This document shows, piece by piece, positions 28,076 through 34,911 of a stretch of DNA of 64,000 bases. Where the stretch lies: assembly GCF_000423885.1 (NCBI RefSeq), contig NZ_AUIV01000014.1, positions 53,670-117,669 of the forward strand. Reading direction: 5' to 3'. The position numbers and the translations under genes are program-made. The stretch comes from Thermomonas fusca DSM 15424 (lineage in GTDB: Bacteria; Pseudomonadota; Gammaproteobacteria; Xanthomonadales; Xanthomonadaceae). The notes beneath the pieces were generated by a model. The model saw nothing but the letters and a program-made list of their open reading frames with translations, made no database searches and was not told where the DNA came from. Numbering within the stretch: position 1 is the first letter of the stretch; every line of letters starts with the position of its first letter.

Positions 28076-28768
28076 ATGAATCATTCCCCCGCCCCTGCGC
28101 TTCCGCGCCTGCTGCTGGTCGAGGACGATCTGGTCAACGCCGCCTTCCTCGCCGGCGCCAGCGCCGCGCTGCCCGCCGAGGTGGTGCAGGCAGGCAGCCT
28201 GGCCGAGGCCGAAGCGGCGTGCCGCGGTGCGGACTTCGACCTGTTCCTGTTGGATGCCAACCTGCCCGACGGCCGCGGCGAAGACCTGCTGCGCAGCCTG
28301 CGCGGCGCCGGCATCACCAGCGTCGCGCTGGCGCATACCGCGGATGTGGACGATGCGCTGCACACGCGCCTGTTGGCGGCCGGCTTCGTCGCGGTGCTGC
28401 GCAAGCCGCTGTCGGTGGCGACGCTGCATGCCGCGCTGCGTCGCTGGCTGCCGGCTGCCGAAACGCCGCGGCCCTGCTGGGACGACGCCGCGGCGCTGGC
28501 CGCGCTGGGCGGCCAGGCCGCGCACGTGCAGGCGCTGCGCGGGATGTTCCTCGACGAGCTGCCGGCGCAGCGCGGACGCATCGCCCTGGCGGTCGCGGAC
28601 GGCGACGCCGCGACGATCCGGGCCGAACTGCACAAGCTAGTCGCCAGCTGCGGCTTCGTCGGCGCGGCGCGACTGGGCGATGCGGTGCAGGCCATGCGTG
28701 CGGCGCCGCTGGAGGCGGAGGCGCTGCGGGCGCTGGACGCTGCCGTTGCCGAGCTGTTGCCCGGGTAA
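28076..28768 (+). CDS. Response regulator receiver (REC)-Hpt fusion protein
   Basis: A 230-residue cytoplasmic protein. The receiver domain (about 10-125) has the acidic pair in VEDD, phospho-acceptor Asp60 in LLDANLP, Thr88 in AHT and Lys110 in RKP, all intact. The C-terminal Hpt domain (about 140-228) has the phosphorylatable His186 in ELHKLVASCGFVGAARL. It therefore can pass a phosphoryl group from Asp to His, as in phosphorelays. No histidine kinase or output regulator is adjacent, so its partners are unknown. It is divergent from the ydbH-like gene (33 nt). Confidence 0.88.
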   Translation: MNHSPAPALPRLLLVEDDLVNAAFLAGASAALPAEVVQAGSLAEAEAACRGADFDLFLLDANLPDGRGEDLLRSLRGAGITSVALAHTADVDDALHTRLLAAGFVAVLRKPLSVATLHAALRRWLPAAETPRPCWDDAAALAALGGQAAHVQALRGMFLDELPAQRGRIALAVADGDAATIRAELHKLVASCGFVGAARLGDAVQAMRAAPLEAEALRALDAAVAELLPG

Positions 28769-28840
28769 ACACCCGGCGCGGAACCGGGCGGGCTGCGACG
28801 TGTCGGGCAGGGCGCGCGCGCTGCCTGCGCCGCGCATCCC

Positions 28841-30349
28841 TCAGGAAGCGGCGCCCCGCAGTTCCGCCAGCAGCGCGCGGGTCACCGGATCATCGGCGTC
28901 GCGCTCACCGCTCAGCGCCGGCAGCAGAGCGTTGGCGACCTGCTTGCCCAGCTCCACGCCGAACTGGTCGAAGGCATTGATGCCCCACAGGACCGACTGC
29001 AGGTAGACACTGTGCTCATACAGCGCGATCAGCATGCCCAGCGATTGCGGGGTCAGCGCGTCCAGCAGCAGCAGCGTGCTGGGACGGTTGCCGGGATAGC
29101 GCCGGTGCGGATCTTCGCTGTCGCGGCCATTCGCCAGCGCCTCGGTCTGCGCCAGCAGGTTGGCCAGCAGCGCGGCGTGGTTGGCAACGTGCGGGTGGTC
29201 GGCCCTGGCCACGCCGATGAAATCCGCCGGCACCACCTGCGTGCCCTGGTGCAGGGCTTGGAAGAAGCTGTGCTGGGTATCGGTGCCGGCACCGCCCCAC
29301 CACACCGGGACGGTGTGCCACTCGGTCTCGCGGCCATCCAGCCGCACCGACTTGCCGAGGCTTTCCATCACCAGCTGCTGCAGGTAGCTGGGCAACAGGC
29401 GCAGGCGATCGTCGTAGGGCAGCACGGCCTGGGTGGACGCGTGCAGGCCGTTGCGGTTCCAGATCGCGGTCAACGCATGCCAGACCGGCAGGTTGTCGCG
29501 CAGCGGCGCGTGCAGGGCGTGGGCATCCAACGCAGCCGCGCCTTCCAGCAGCGCCTCGAAGCGGTCCATCCCCAGCGCCAGCGCGATCGGGAAGCCCACC
29601 GCCGACCACAGCGAGTAGCGGCCTCCCACCCAGTCCCACATCGGCAGGGTGCGCTCGGGCGGGATACCGAAGTCGGCGACCCGCTGGGCATTGGTGCTGA
29701 CGGCATAGAGGCGCTCGTCGTCCCCCAGCCAGGCGCGGACGATGCCGCCGTTCAGCAGCGTCTCCTGCGTGCCGAAGCTCTTGGAAATCATGATCGCGGC
29801 GGTGCGCCGCGGGTCCAGCCCGGCCAGCACGCGGCGCGCCGCGTTGCCGTCCACGTTGGACAGGAAATGCACCCGGAAGCGCGCATCCGGCTGCGCCAGC
29901 GCATCGACGATCAGGCGCGGTCCGAGGTCGGAACCACCGATGCCGATGCTGACGATGTCGGTGACGTCGCTGGCGGCCAGCGCGTCGACCAGCTCGCGCA
30001 TGCGCAGCTGCGTGGACAGTGCCTGCGCCCGTGCCGCCAGCGCAAAGGCGGAACCGACGGCGGGCCCGCGCAGCGCGCCGTGCAGCGCCGCCCGCCCCTC
30101 GGTCACGTTGACCTCTTCGCCCGCCAGCAGCTGCCGCATCGCCGCGGCCAGGTCCGCGCGTTCCGCGATCGCGAACAGCGCATCCAGCGCTTCGCGGTCA
30201 TACCGCTGGCGCGCGAAGTTGGCGTAGAGCGGGCCGCAGCGCAGGGCGAAATCGCCGGCGCGGGCGGGATCGGCGGCCAGCAGGGCCGCCAGCGTGGTGC
30301 CGGAAAGCCGGTCGGCCTGCGCCTCCAGACCCCCCAGCAGGCCAGCCAT
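28841..30349 (-). CDS. pgi: Glucose-6-phosphate isomerase
   Basis: A 502-residue protein. Motifs include SIGIGGSDLGPRL, SKSFGTQETLLN, VGGRYSLWSAVGFPIAL (the PGI signature region) and, near the C-terminus, LQSVLWGINAFDQFGVELGK. It interconverts glucose-6-phosphate and fructose-6-phosphate. The start ATG at 30349 lies 5 nt after the panD stop, so the two genes are co-transcribed, probably from the promoter ahead of panD. The length is shorter than E. coli Pgi (549) but normal for this type. Confidence 0.95.
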   Translation of the reverse strand: MAGLLGGLEAQADRLSGTTLAALLAADPARAGDFALRCGPLYANFARQRYDREALDALFAIAERADLAAAMRQLLAGEEVNVTEGRAALHGALRGPAVGSAFALAARAQALSTQLRMRELVDALAASDVTDIVSIGIGGSDLGPRLIVDALAQPDARFRVHFLSNVDGNAARRVLAGLDPRRTAAIMISKSFGTQETLLNGGIVRAWLGDDERLYAVSTNAQRVADFGIPPERTLPMWDWVGGRYSLWSAVGFPIALALGMDRFEALLEGAAALDAHALHAPLRDNLPVWHALTAIWNRNGLHASTQAVLPYDDRLRLLPSYLQQLVMESLGKSVRLDGRETEWHTVPVWWGGAGTDTQHSFFQALHQGTQVVPADFIGVARADHPHVANHAALLANLLAQTEALANGRDSEDPHRRYPGNRPSTLLLLDALTPQSLGMLIALYEHSVYLQSVLWGINAFDQFGVELGKQVANALLPALSGERDADDPVTRALLAELRGAAS

Positions 30350-30354
30350 CCCGG

Positions 30355-30735
30355 TCAGGCCGCCTGCTTGGGCATGGAGTGGTTGGTGTGGGTCAGCCGG
30401 TTGTCGCGGTCCACGTACACACAGGTCGGCTTGTGCGCCGCGGCTTCCTCGGCATCGCACTGCACGTAGGCGCAGATGATGACCAGGTCGCCGACGCGGG
30501 ACTTGTGCGCGGCCGCGCCGTTCACCGAGATCACCCCGCTGCCTTCCTCGCCGCGGATCGCGTAGGTGGAGTAGCGCTCGCCGCTGGTGACGTCGTAGAT
30601 GTCGATGCGCTCGTATTCGCGGATGCCGGCGATGTCGAGCAGGCGACCGTCGATCGCGCAGGAGCCTTCGTAATGCAGCTCGGCGTGGGTGACGGTGGCG
30701 CGGTGGATCTTGCCCTTGAGCAGGGTGAGTTGCAT
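30355..30735 (-). CDS. panD: Aspartate 1-decarboxylase (pyruvoyl precursor)
   Basis: A 126-residue proenzyme. The self-cleavage site is Gly24-Ser25 in HYEGSCAID; Ser25 becomes the pyruvoyl cofactor. MQLTLLKGKIHRATVTHA is the usual N-terminus, and NGAAAHKSRVGDLVIICAY matches the core. It supplies beta-alanine for pantothenate, complementing PanB and PanC encoded just upstream. The start at 30735 is supported by CCGGAG upstream. Its maturation factor PanZ/PanM was not seen nearby. Confidence 0.96.
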   Translation of the reverse strand: MQLTLLKGKIHRATVTHAELHYEGSCAIDGRLLDIAGIREYERIDIYDVTSGERYSTYAIRGEEGSGVISVNGAAAHKSRVGDLVIICAYVQCDAEEAAAHKPTCVYVDRDNRLTHTNHSMPKQAA

Positions 30736-30782
30736 GGTTTTCGACTCCGGTGGAACCGGCCGGATGTCCGGCCCGCGGGAAA

Positions 30783-30810
30783 AGTATAGGGCGCGCTTTC
30801 CGCGCTGCAA
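30783..30810 (-). promoter_or_regulatory. Probable promoter for panD-pgi
   Basis: On the minus strand, TTGCAG (30810-30805) and TATACT (30788-30783) are separated by 16 nt, a good sigma-70 promoter. Transcription would start about 40 nt before the panD ATG. This separates panD-pgi from the pcnB-folK-panB-panC unit. Confidence 0.6.
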
Positions 30811-30844
30811 CAAATGGCCTTCACGGCCCGGGCGGCAGCGCTTG

Positions 30845-31705
30845 TCAGGCGCGCGCGGCGAGCTCGAATTCGAGGTTGTCGATCAGCCGGGTCCGCCCCA
30901 GCCGCGCGGCGATCAGCGCCACCAGCGGGCCGGGCTGGCCGTCCACCGGCTCGCTGAAATCCGGGCGCCGCAGCACCGCGTAATCGGGCACGAAGCCGGC
31001 GGCGCGCAGGGCGGCGTCGGCCTCGGCCTCGACCTGCGCCCGCGGCGCGCCGGCCTGCGCGGCATCGCGCATCGCCAGCAGGGTGCGGTGGATCGCCGGC
31101 GCGGTCGCCCGCTCCTGTGCCGACAGGTACTGGTTGCGCGAGCTCATCGCCAGCCCGTCATGCTCGCGCACGATCTCGCCGGCCAGGATCTGCACCGGCA
31201 TCTGCAGGTCGGCGACCATCTGCCGGATCACCGCCAGCTGCTGGAAATCCTTGCGCCCGAACGCCGCCACGTCCGGCTGCACCTGGTTGAACAGGCGCGT
31301 CACCACTGTGCACACGCCATCGAAATGGCCGGGCCGGCAGGCGCCTTCCAGCACCGCGCTGACGCCCGGCACCTGTACCTTCGCCGCCAGCTCCACGCCG
31401 AACGGATACATCGCCTCCACTTCCGGCAGCCACAGCACGTCGCAGCCGGCGGCTTGCAGCCCGCTGGTGTCGGCATCGGGGGTGCGCGGATAGCGGGTGA
31501 AGTCCTCGCTCGGGCCGAACTGGGTGGGATTGACGAACACGCTGGAGACCACGCGGTCGCTGTGCTGCCGCGCCAGCGTCACCAGCGAATAGTGGCCGGC
31601 ATGCAGGTTGCCCATGGTGGGCACGAAGCCGACCCGCAGGCCCTCGCGCCGCCAGTTGGCGATGGTGGCGCGCAGTTGTTCGAGTCGGGTGATGGTCTGG
31701 ATCAC
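30845..31705 (-). CDS. panC: Pantoate--beta-alanine ligase
   Basis: A 286-residue enzyme joining pantoate and beta-alanine with ATP. It has the nucleotidyltransferase HIGH-type motif in PTMGNLHAGH and the KMSKS-like MSSRN. GRKDFQQLAVIRQMVADLQ is also conserved. The start is GTG at 31705; the overlapping ATG one base away would stop at once. In most PanC the motif is PTMGALHEGH, so Asn and Ala at two positions are mild variants. It lies 55 nt downstream of panB. Confidence 0.95.
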   Translation of the reverse strand: MIQTITRLEQLRATIANWRREGLRVGFVPTMGNLHAGHYSLVTLARQHSDRVVSSVFVNPTQFGPSEDFTRYPRTPDADTSGLQAAGCDVLWLPEVEAMYPFGVELAAKVQVPGVSAVLEGACRPGHFDGVCTVVTRLFNQVQPDVAAFGRKDFQQLAVIRQMVADLQMPVQILAGEIVREHDGLAMSSRNQYLSAQERATAPAIHRTLLAMRDAAQAGAPRAQVEAEADAALRAAGFVPDYAVLRRPDFSEPVDGQPGPLVALIAARLGRTRLIDNLEFELAARA

Positions 31706-31760
31706 ATGGGTCGCCTGGATGGCCGCCGGCTTTCCCGCTCGGGGAAGCGTGGCTGCGCTG

Positions 31761-32576
31761 CTAGCTGTAGGAATGCGCCTTGTCCGGGAATGCGCCGCTG
31801 CGCACCGCCTCGGCATAGGCGCGCAGGGCGCCGGCGATGGAACCGCCTTCGGCAAGGAAATCCTTGACGAACTTGGGCTTGCGGTGGCCGGTATCGATGC
31901 CCAGCAGGTCGTGCAGCACCAGCACCTGGCCATCGCAGCCGGGGCCGGCGCCAATCCCGATGGTCGGAATCGGGCTGGCCGCGGTGATTTCGGCAGCAAG
32001 CTCCGCCGGCACGCCCTCCAGCACCAGCAGGGCCGCGCCCGCATCGGCCACGGCCAGCGCTTCCGCGCGCAGCCGCTCGGCACCTGACTGCTCGCGCCCC
32101 TGCACCTTGAAGCCGCCCATCTTCAGCACCGACTGCGGGGTCAGGCCCAGATGCGCGCAGACCGGGATCTCGCGGTCGACCAGGAAGCGGATCGTCTCCA
32201 GCTTGTGGCCAGCGCCCTCCAGCTTGACCATCGCCGCGCCGGCCTGGATGAAGCGCACCGCCGCCGCATGCGCCTGTTCCGGCGTGGCGTCGCTGCCGAA
32301 CGGGAAGTCGGCGATCTTCAGCGCGTGGCTGGCGCCGCGAGCGACCGCGGCAGTGTGATAGACGATGTCCTCCACCCGCACCGGCAGCGTGGATTCGTGC
32401 CCCTGCACCACCATGCCCAGCGAATCGCCGATCAGGATCAGGTCGATGCCGACATCGTCCAGCACCCGCGCGAAACTGGCGTCGTAGCAGGTCAGCATGG
32501 TCAGCCGGCGGCCCGCCTCTCGTGCCTGGGCGAGCTGCGGCACGCTCCAGGACTTCTGTTCGGCATGTACGCTCAT
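31761..32576 (-). CDS. panB: 3-methyl-2-oxobutanoate hydroxymethyltransferase
   Basis: A 271-residue enzyme that makes ketopantoate from 2-oxoisovalerate and methylene-tetrahydrofolate. Motifs include MLTCYDASFARVLDDVGID, LIGDSLGMVVQGH, PVCAHLGLTPQS and IGIGAGPGCDGQVLVLHDLLG. Length is that of the family (about 264-275). It is followed by panC, and folK lies upstream on the same strand, linking folate and pantothenate synthesis. Confidence 0.96.
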   Translation of the reverse strand: MSVHAEQKSWSVPQLAQAREAGRRLTMLTCYDASFARVLDDVGIDLILIGDSLGMVVQGHESTLPVRVEDIVYHTAAVARGASHALKIADFPFGSDATPEQAHAAAVRFIQAGAAMVKLEGAGHKLETIRFLVDREIPVCAHLGLTPQSVLKMGGFKVQGREQSGAERLRAEALAVADAGAALLVLEGVPAELAAEITAASPIPTIGIGAGPGCDGQVLVLHDLLGIDTGHRKPKFVKDFLAEGGSIAGALRAYAEAVRSGAFPDKAHSYS

Positions 32577-32642
32577 CGCGGTTTCCGGCAGGTCGGGGGC
32601 GGCATTATCGCGCAGAACCCGCAGCGGGCCGCTTGCGCCGGG

Positions 32643-33170
32643 TCAAGCACCTTCGATTGCGTCCACGCCGGCGCTGTCGACATGCCGCAACGCCTCGCCC
32701 ACGCTGCCGTGGCCGGGGAACGGCTGGTCGGCGGCGATCTCGGCCAGCGGCACCAGCGCGAACGCGCGCTCGTGCAGATGCGGATGCGGCACGCGCAAAC
32801 CCGGAACATCGATCCGTTGCTGGCCATACAACAGCAGGTCCAGATCGAGCACGCGCGGGCCCCAGCGCGTTGCGGCCGCCTCGCCGTCGCGCAGCCGACC
32901 GGCCGCGCGCTCGATGGCCAGCAGCTGCGCCAGCAGCGCCTGCGGCGCGAGCCGGGTTTCCAGCAGCGCCGCCGCGTTGACGTAGTCCGGCTGGTCGGTG
33001 CGGCCCCAGGCCGGCGTGCGGTACAGGCGAGAGGTCGCCAGCAGGCGGCTCTCGGGCAGCGCCGCCAGCGCGCGGAAGGCAGCGCGCAGCGCCTGCGCGG
33101 GATCGCCGAGGTTGCCGCCCAGGCCGATGCAGGCCCTTGCCGGCATCGAGGCGGCTGGTTGTTCGCTCAC
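32643..33170 (-). CDS. folK: 2-amino-4-hydroxy-6-hydroxymethyldihydropteridine pyrophosphokinase
   Basis: A 175-residue HPPK. The N-terminal IGLGGNLGDPAQALRAAF and the segment RWGPRVLDLDLLLYG are the family signatures; RVPHPHLHERAFALVPLAEI follows. It transfers pyrophosphate from ATP to the pterin in folate synthesis. Its start overlaps the stop of pcnB by 4 nt. The pcnB-folK-panB order is common in gamma-proteobacteria. Confidence 0.95.
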   Translation of the reverse strand: MSEQPAASMPARACIGLGGNLGDPAQALRAAFRALAALPESRLLATSRLYRTPAWGRTDQPDYVNAAALLETRLAPQALLAQLLAIERAAGRLRDGEAAATRWGPRVLDLDLLLYGQQRIDVPGLRVPHPHLHERAFALVPLAEIAADQPFPGHGSVGEALRHVDSAGVDAIEGA

Positions 33171-34522
33171 GACCTGCGGCGGCGGCGACGGCGGCGCGGC
33201 GCGGCGGCGGCATCCGGATCAGCTTCGGCTTCCGCGTCGTCGTCCTCAGGCTCGCTCACGTCGTCGGCCTCGCTGGCGGCCACGGCGACCGCCGGCTGCA
33301 GCTGCACTTCGCGCCAGAACGCGACATCGTCGGCATGTGAATCCGACGCGGCCAGGCGCAGCTCGAGGAAGTCGATGGCGGCGCGGAAGCGCGGATGCGC
33401 CAGCAGCCGGAACACGCGCTTGCGCTGGCGCAGCGAGAACCGCGGCTGCATCAGCCAGATCTCCTGCATCGGCAGCGAGAAGCGTCGCGGCAGCGCGGTG
33501 CGCGCGACCTGGTGCATGGTCACCCGATCAGCGGCGCGGCGTTGCGCCTCGACAGCGTGCACGCCCTGCGCCTGCAGCTGCGCCAGCGCGCGGCAGTAAG
33601 CCGGCCACAGCAGCACCGCGAACAGGAAGGCCGGCGACACCGGCTCGTCGTTGGCCACGCGTGCGTCGGTATTGCGCAGCCCCTGCACCAGCATCCGCCG
33701 CAGCGCGCCGGACTTGTTGGAAGTCAGCGCCTTGGCGGTTTCCGGCAGCAGCGCCGGCAGCAGGCCGTGCGCTTCCAGGTGTTCGAAGCCGGCGACCGCA
33801 TGGCCGGACAGGAACAGCTTGAGGGTTTCCTCGAACAGCCGCGCCGGCGAGGCGTCGGCAAGCAGCGGCGCCAGCCGCGGCAGCGGCTCGGCGGTGGCGG
33901 CCTCGATGGTGAAGCCCAGCTTCGCCGCCAGCCGCGCCGCGCGCAGCATGCGCACCGGGTCTTCGCGGTAGCGCGCTTCCGGCTCGCCGATCAGCCGCAG
34001 CAAGCGCGCCCCCACGTCGGCATAGCCGCCCACGTAGTCGCGCACCGAGAAGTCCTCGATCGCGTAATACAGCGCGTTGGCGGTGAAGTCGCGCCGCACC
34101 GCGTCGTCCTCGATGCTGCCGTAGATGTTGTCGCGCAGCAGGCGGCCACCGTCGTCGGTCTGGCGGTCGCCGTCGTCGTCGCCGCCGTTGGCGCGGAAGG
34201 TGGCGACTTCGATGATCTCGCGGCCGTAGACCACGTGCGCCAGCCGGAACCGGCGGCCGATCAGCCGGCAGTTGCGGAACAGCGCCTTGACCTGCTCGGG
34301 GGTGGCGTCGGTGGCGATGTCGAAATCCTTGGGCTCGCCGCCGATCAGCAGGTCGCGCACCGCGCCACCGACCAGATAGCCGCCGAACCCGGCTTCGCGC
34401 AGGCGGTACAACACCCGCAGCGCATTGGGACTCATCTGTTTGCGGGAAACACCGTGAACGTCGCGCGTGATCACGCGCAGTTCCGGGACGACGGGAAAGA
34501 TTGGGCTTTCGGTTTGGGTCAT
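33167..34522 (-). CDS. pcnB: Poly(A) polymerase I
   Basis: A 451-residue class II nucleotidyltransferase that adds poly(A) tails to RNA. The catalytic motif is GGAVRDLLIGGEPKDFDIAT (Asp66 and Asp68 bind Mg2+), followed by RRDFTANALYY and the RNA-binding basic region RFSLRQRKRVFRLLAHPRF. The adjacent folK favours PcnB over a CCA-adding enzyme. The last 35 residues are unusual: an acidic run (SEPEDDDAEAEADPD) is followed by a basic tail with eight consecutive arginines. It heads the pcnB-folK-panB-panC transcription unit. Confidence 0.92.
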   Translation of the reverse strand: MTQTESPIFPVVPELRVITRDVHGVSRKQMSPNALRVLYRLREAGFGGYLVGGAVRDLLIGGEPKDFDIATDATPEQVKALFRNCRLIGRRFRLAHVVYGREIIEVATFRANGGDDDGDRQTDDGGRLLRDNIYGSIEDDAVRRDFTANALYYAIEDFSVRDYVGGYADVGARLLRLIGEPEARYREDPVRMLRAARLAAKLGFTIEAATAEPLPRLAPLLADASPARLFEETLKLFLSGHAVAGFEHLEAHGLLPALLPETAKALTSNKSGALRRMLVQGLRNTDARVANDEPVSPAFLFAVLLWPAYCRALAQLQAQGVHAVEAQRRAADRVTMHQVARTALPRRFSLPMQEIWLMQPRFSLRQRKRVFRLLAHPRFRAAIDFLELRLAASDSHADDVAFWREVQLQPAVAVAASEADDVSEPEDDDAEAEADPDAAAAPRRRRRRRRS

Positions 34523-34548
34523 GCGCTGCGATTGGCGGAAACGGGGCG

Positions 34549-34578
34549 TTGCCAGAGGCAGACGCAGCCTTTTATACT
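34549..34578 (+). promoter_or_regulatory. Probable promoter of tRNA-Glu
   Basis: TTGCCA (34549-34554) and TATACT (34573-34578) with an 18-nt spacer read toward the tRNA gene, whose mature 5' end is 61 nt downstream of the -10. No other gene start fits. Confidence 0.55.
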
Positions 34579-34638
34579 AGCAAGCTCGACGCGCCATCCG
34601 GCAATGTCGGGCCGGTCGTCCAACCGGCTGCACCCAAT

Positions 34639-34714
34639 GCTCCCTTCGTCTAGAGGCCCAGGACGTGGCCCTCTCAAGGCTAAAACACGGGTTCGAATCC
34701 CGTAGGGAGCGCCA
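34639..34714 (+). tRNA. tRNA-Glu (anticodon CUC)
   Basis: The acceptor stem GCTCCCT pairs with AGGGAGC. The anticodon arm is TGGCC-CTCTCAA-GGCTA with one G-U pair, giving anticodon CTC. The T-arm is ACGGG-TTCGAAT-CCCGT. The discriminator is G, with CCA encoded at 34712-34714. The sequence follows the usual bacterial tRNA-Glu pattern (TTCGTCTAGAGGCC D-arm). It reads GAG. An intrinsic terminator starts at the next base. Confidence 0.97.
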
Positions 34715-34765
34715 TACAACGCAAAAAGCCCTCGCGCCGCAAGCGCGGGGGCTTTTTGCGTTGTA
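34715..34765 (+). terminator. Intrinsic terminator after tRNA-Glu with very long arms
   Basis: TACAACGCAAAAAGCCC (34715-34731) and its exact inverted copy GGGCTTTTTGCGTTGTA (34749-34765) enclose further CGCGC/GCGCG pairing. The inner GGGGCTTTTTG gives hairpin plus T-run, so it will terminate on the plus strand. By symmetry it can also act on the minus strand. Confidence 0.9.
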
Positions 34766-34777
34766 CGTCCTTGAGGT

Positions 34778-34875
34778 TCGAACCCGTAGGGTTCGACGGA
34801 TTCGCCGGGAGCGAATCCGGACAGCCGAAGGCTGCCCGTAGCGTAGCGAAGGGCGCGGCACAGGGATGTGCCGCG
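34778..34875. repeat. Tandem array of short palindromes (REP-like)
   Basis: At least four hairpins lie in under 100 bases: TCGAACCC/GGGTTCGA (34778-34796), CGGATTCGC/GCGAATCCG (34797-34819), CAGCC/GGCTG (34822-34834) and CGCGGCACA/TGTGCCGCG (34854-34875). The last recurs in inverted orientation at 53308-53327. No coding sequence is evident; this fills the gap between tRNA-Glu and the end of the helicase gene. It resembles REP-type intergenic elements. Confidence 0.7.
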
Positions 34876-34911
34876 TCTATCCCGTGGCTCCAGATGACAG
34901 TAGCGCCCGCT

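Noticed and set aside
28043..28633. Upstream extension of the ydbH-like frame past 28042
   Set aside because: It would overlap the REC-Hpt gene, whose REC and Hpt motifs are all intact. The signal segment begins at 28042.
34775..34797. Partial repeat of the tRNA-Glu 3' end (GGTTCGAACCCGTAGGG) as an integration (att) site
   Set aside because: It lacks one base of the tRNA sequence, and is itself half of a perfect hairpin in the palindrome array. No integrase gene or flanking mobile DNA is present.
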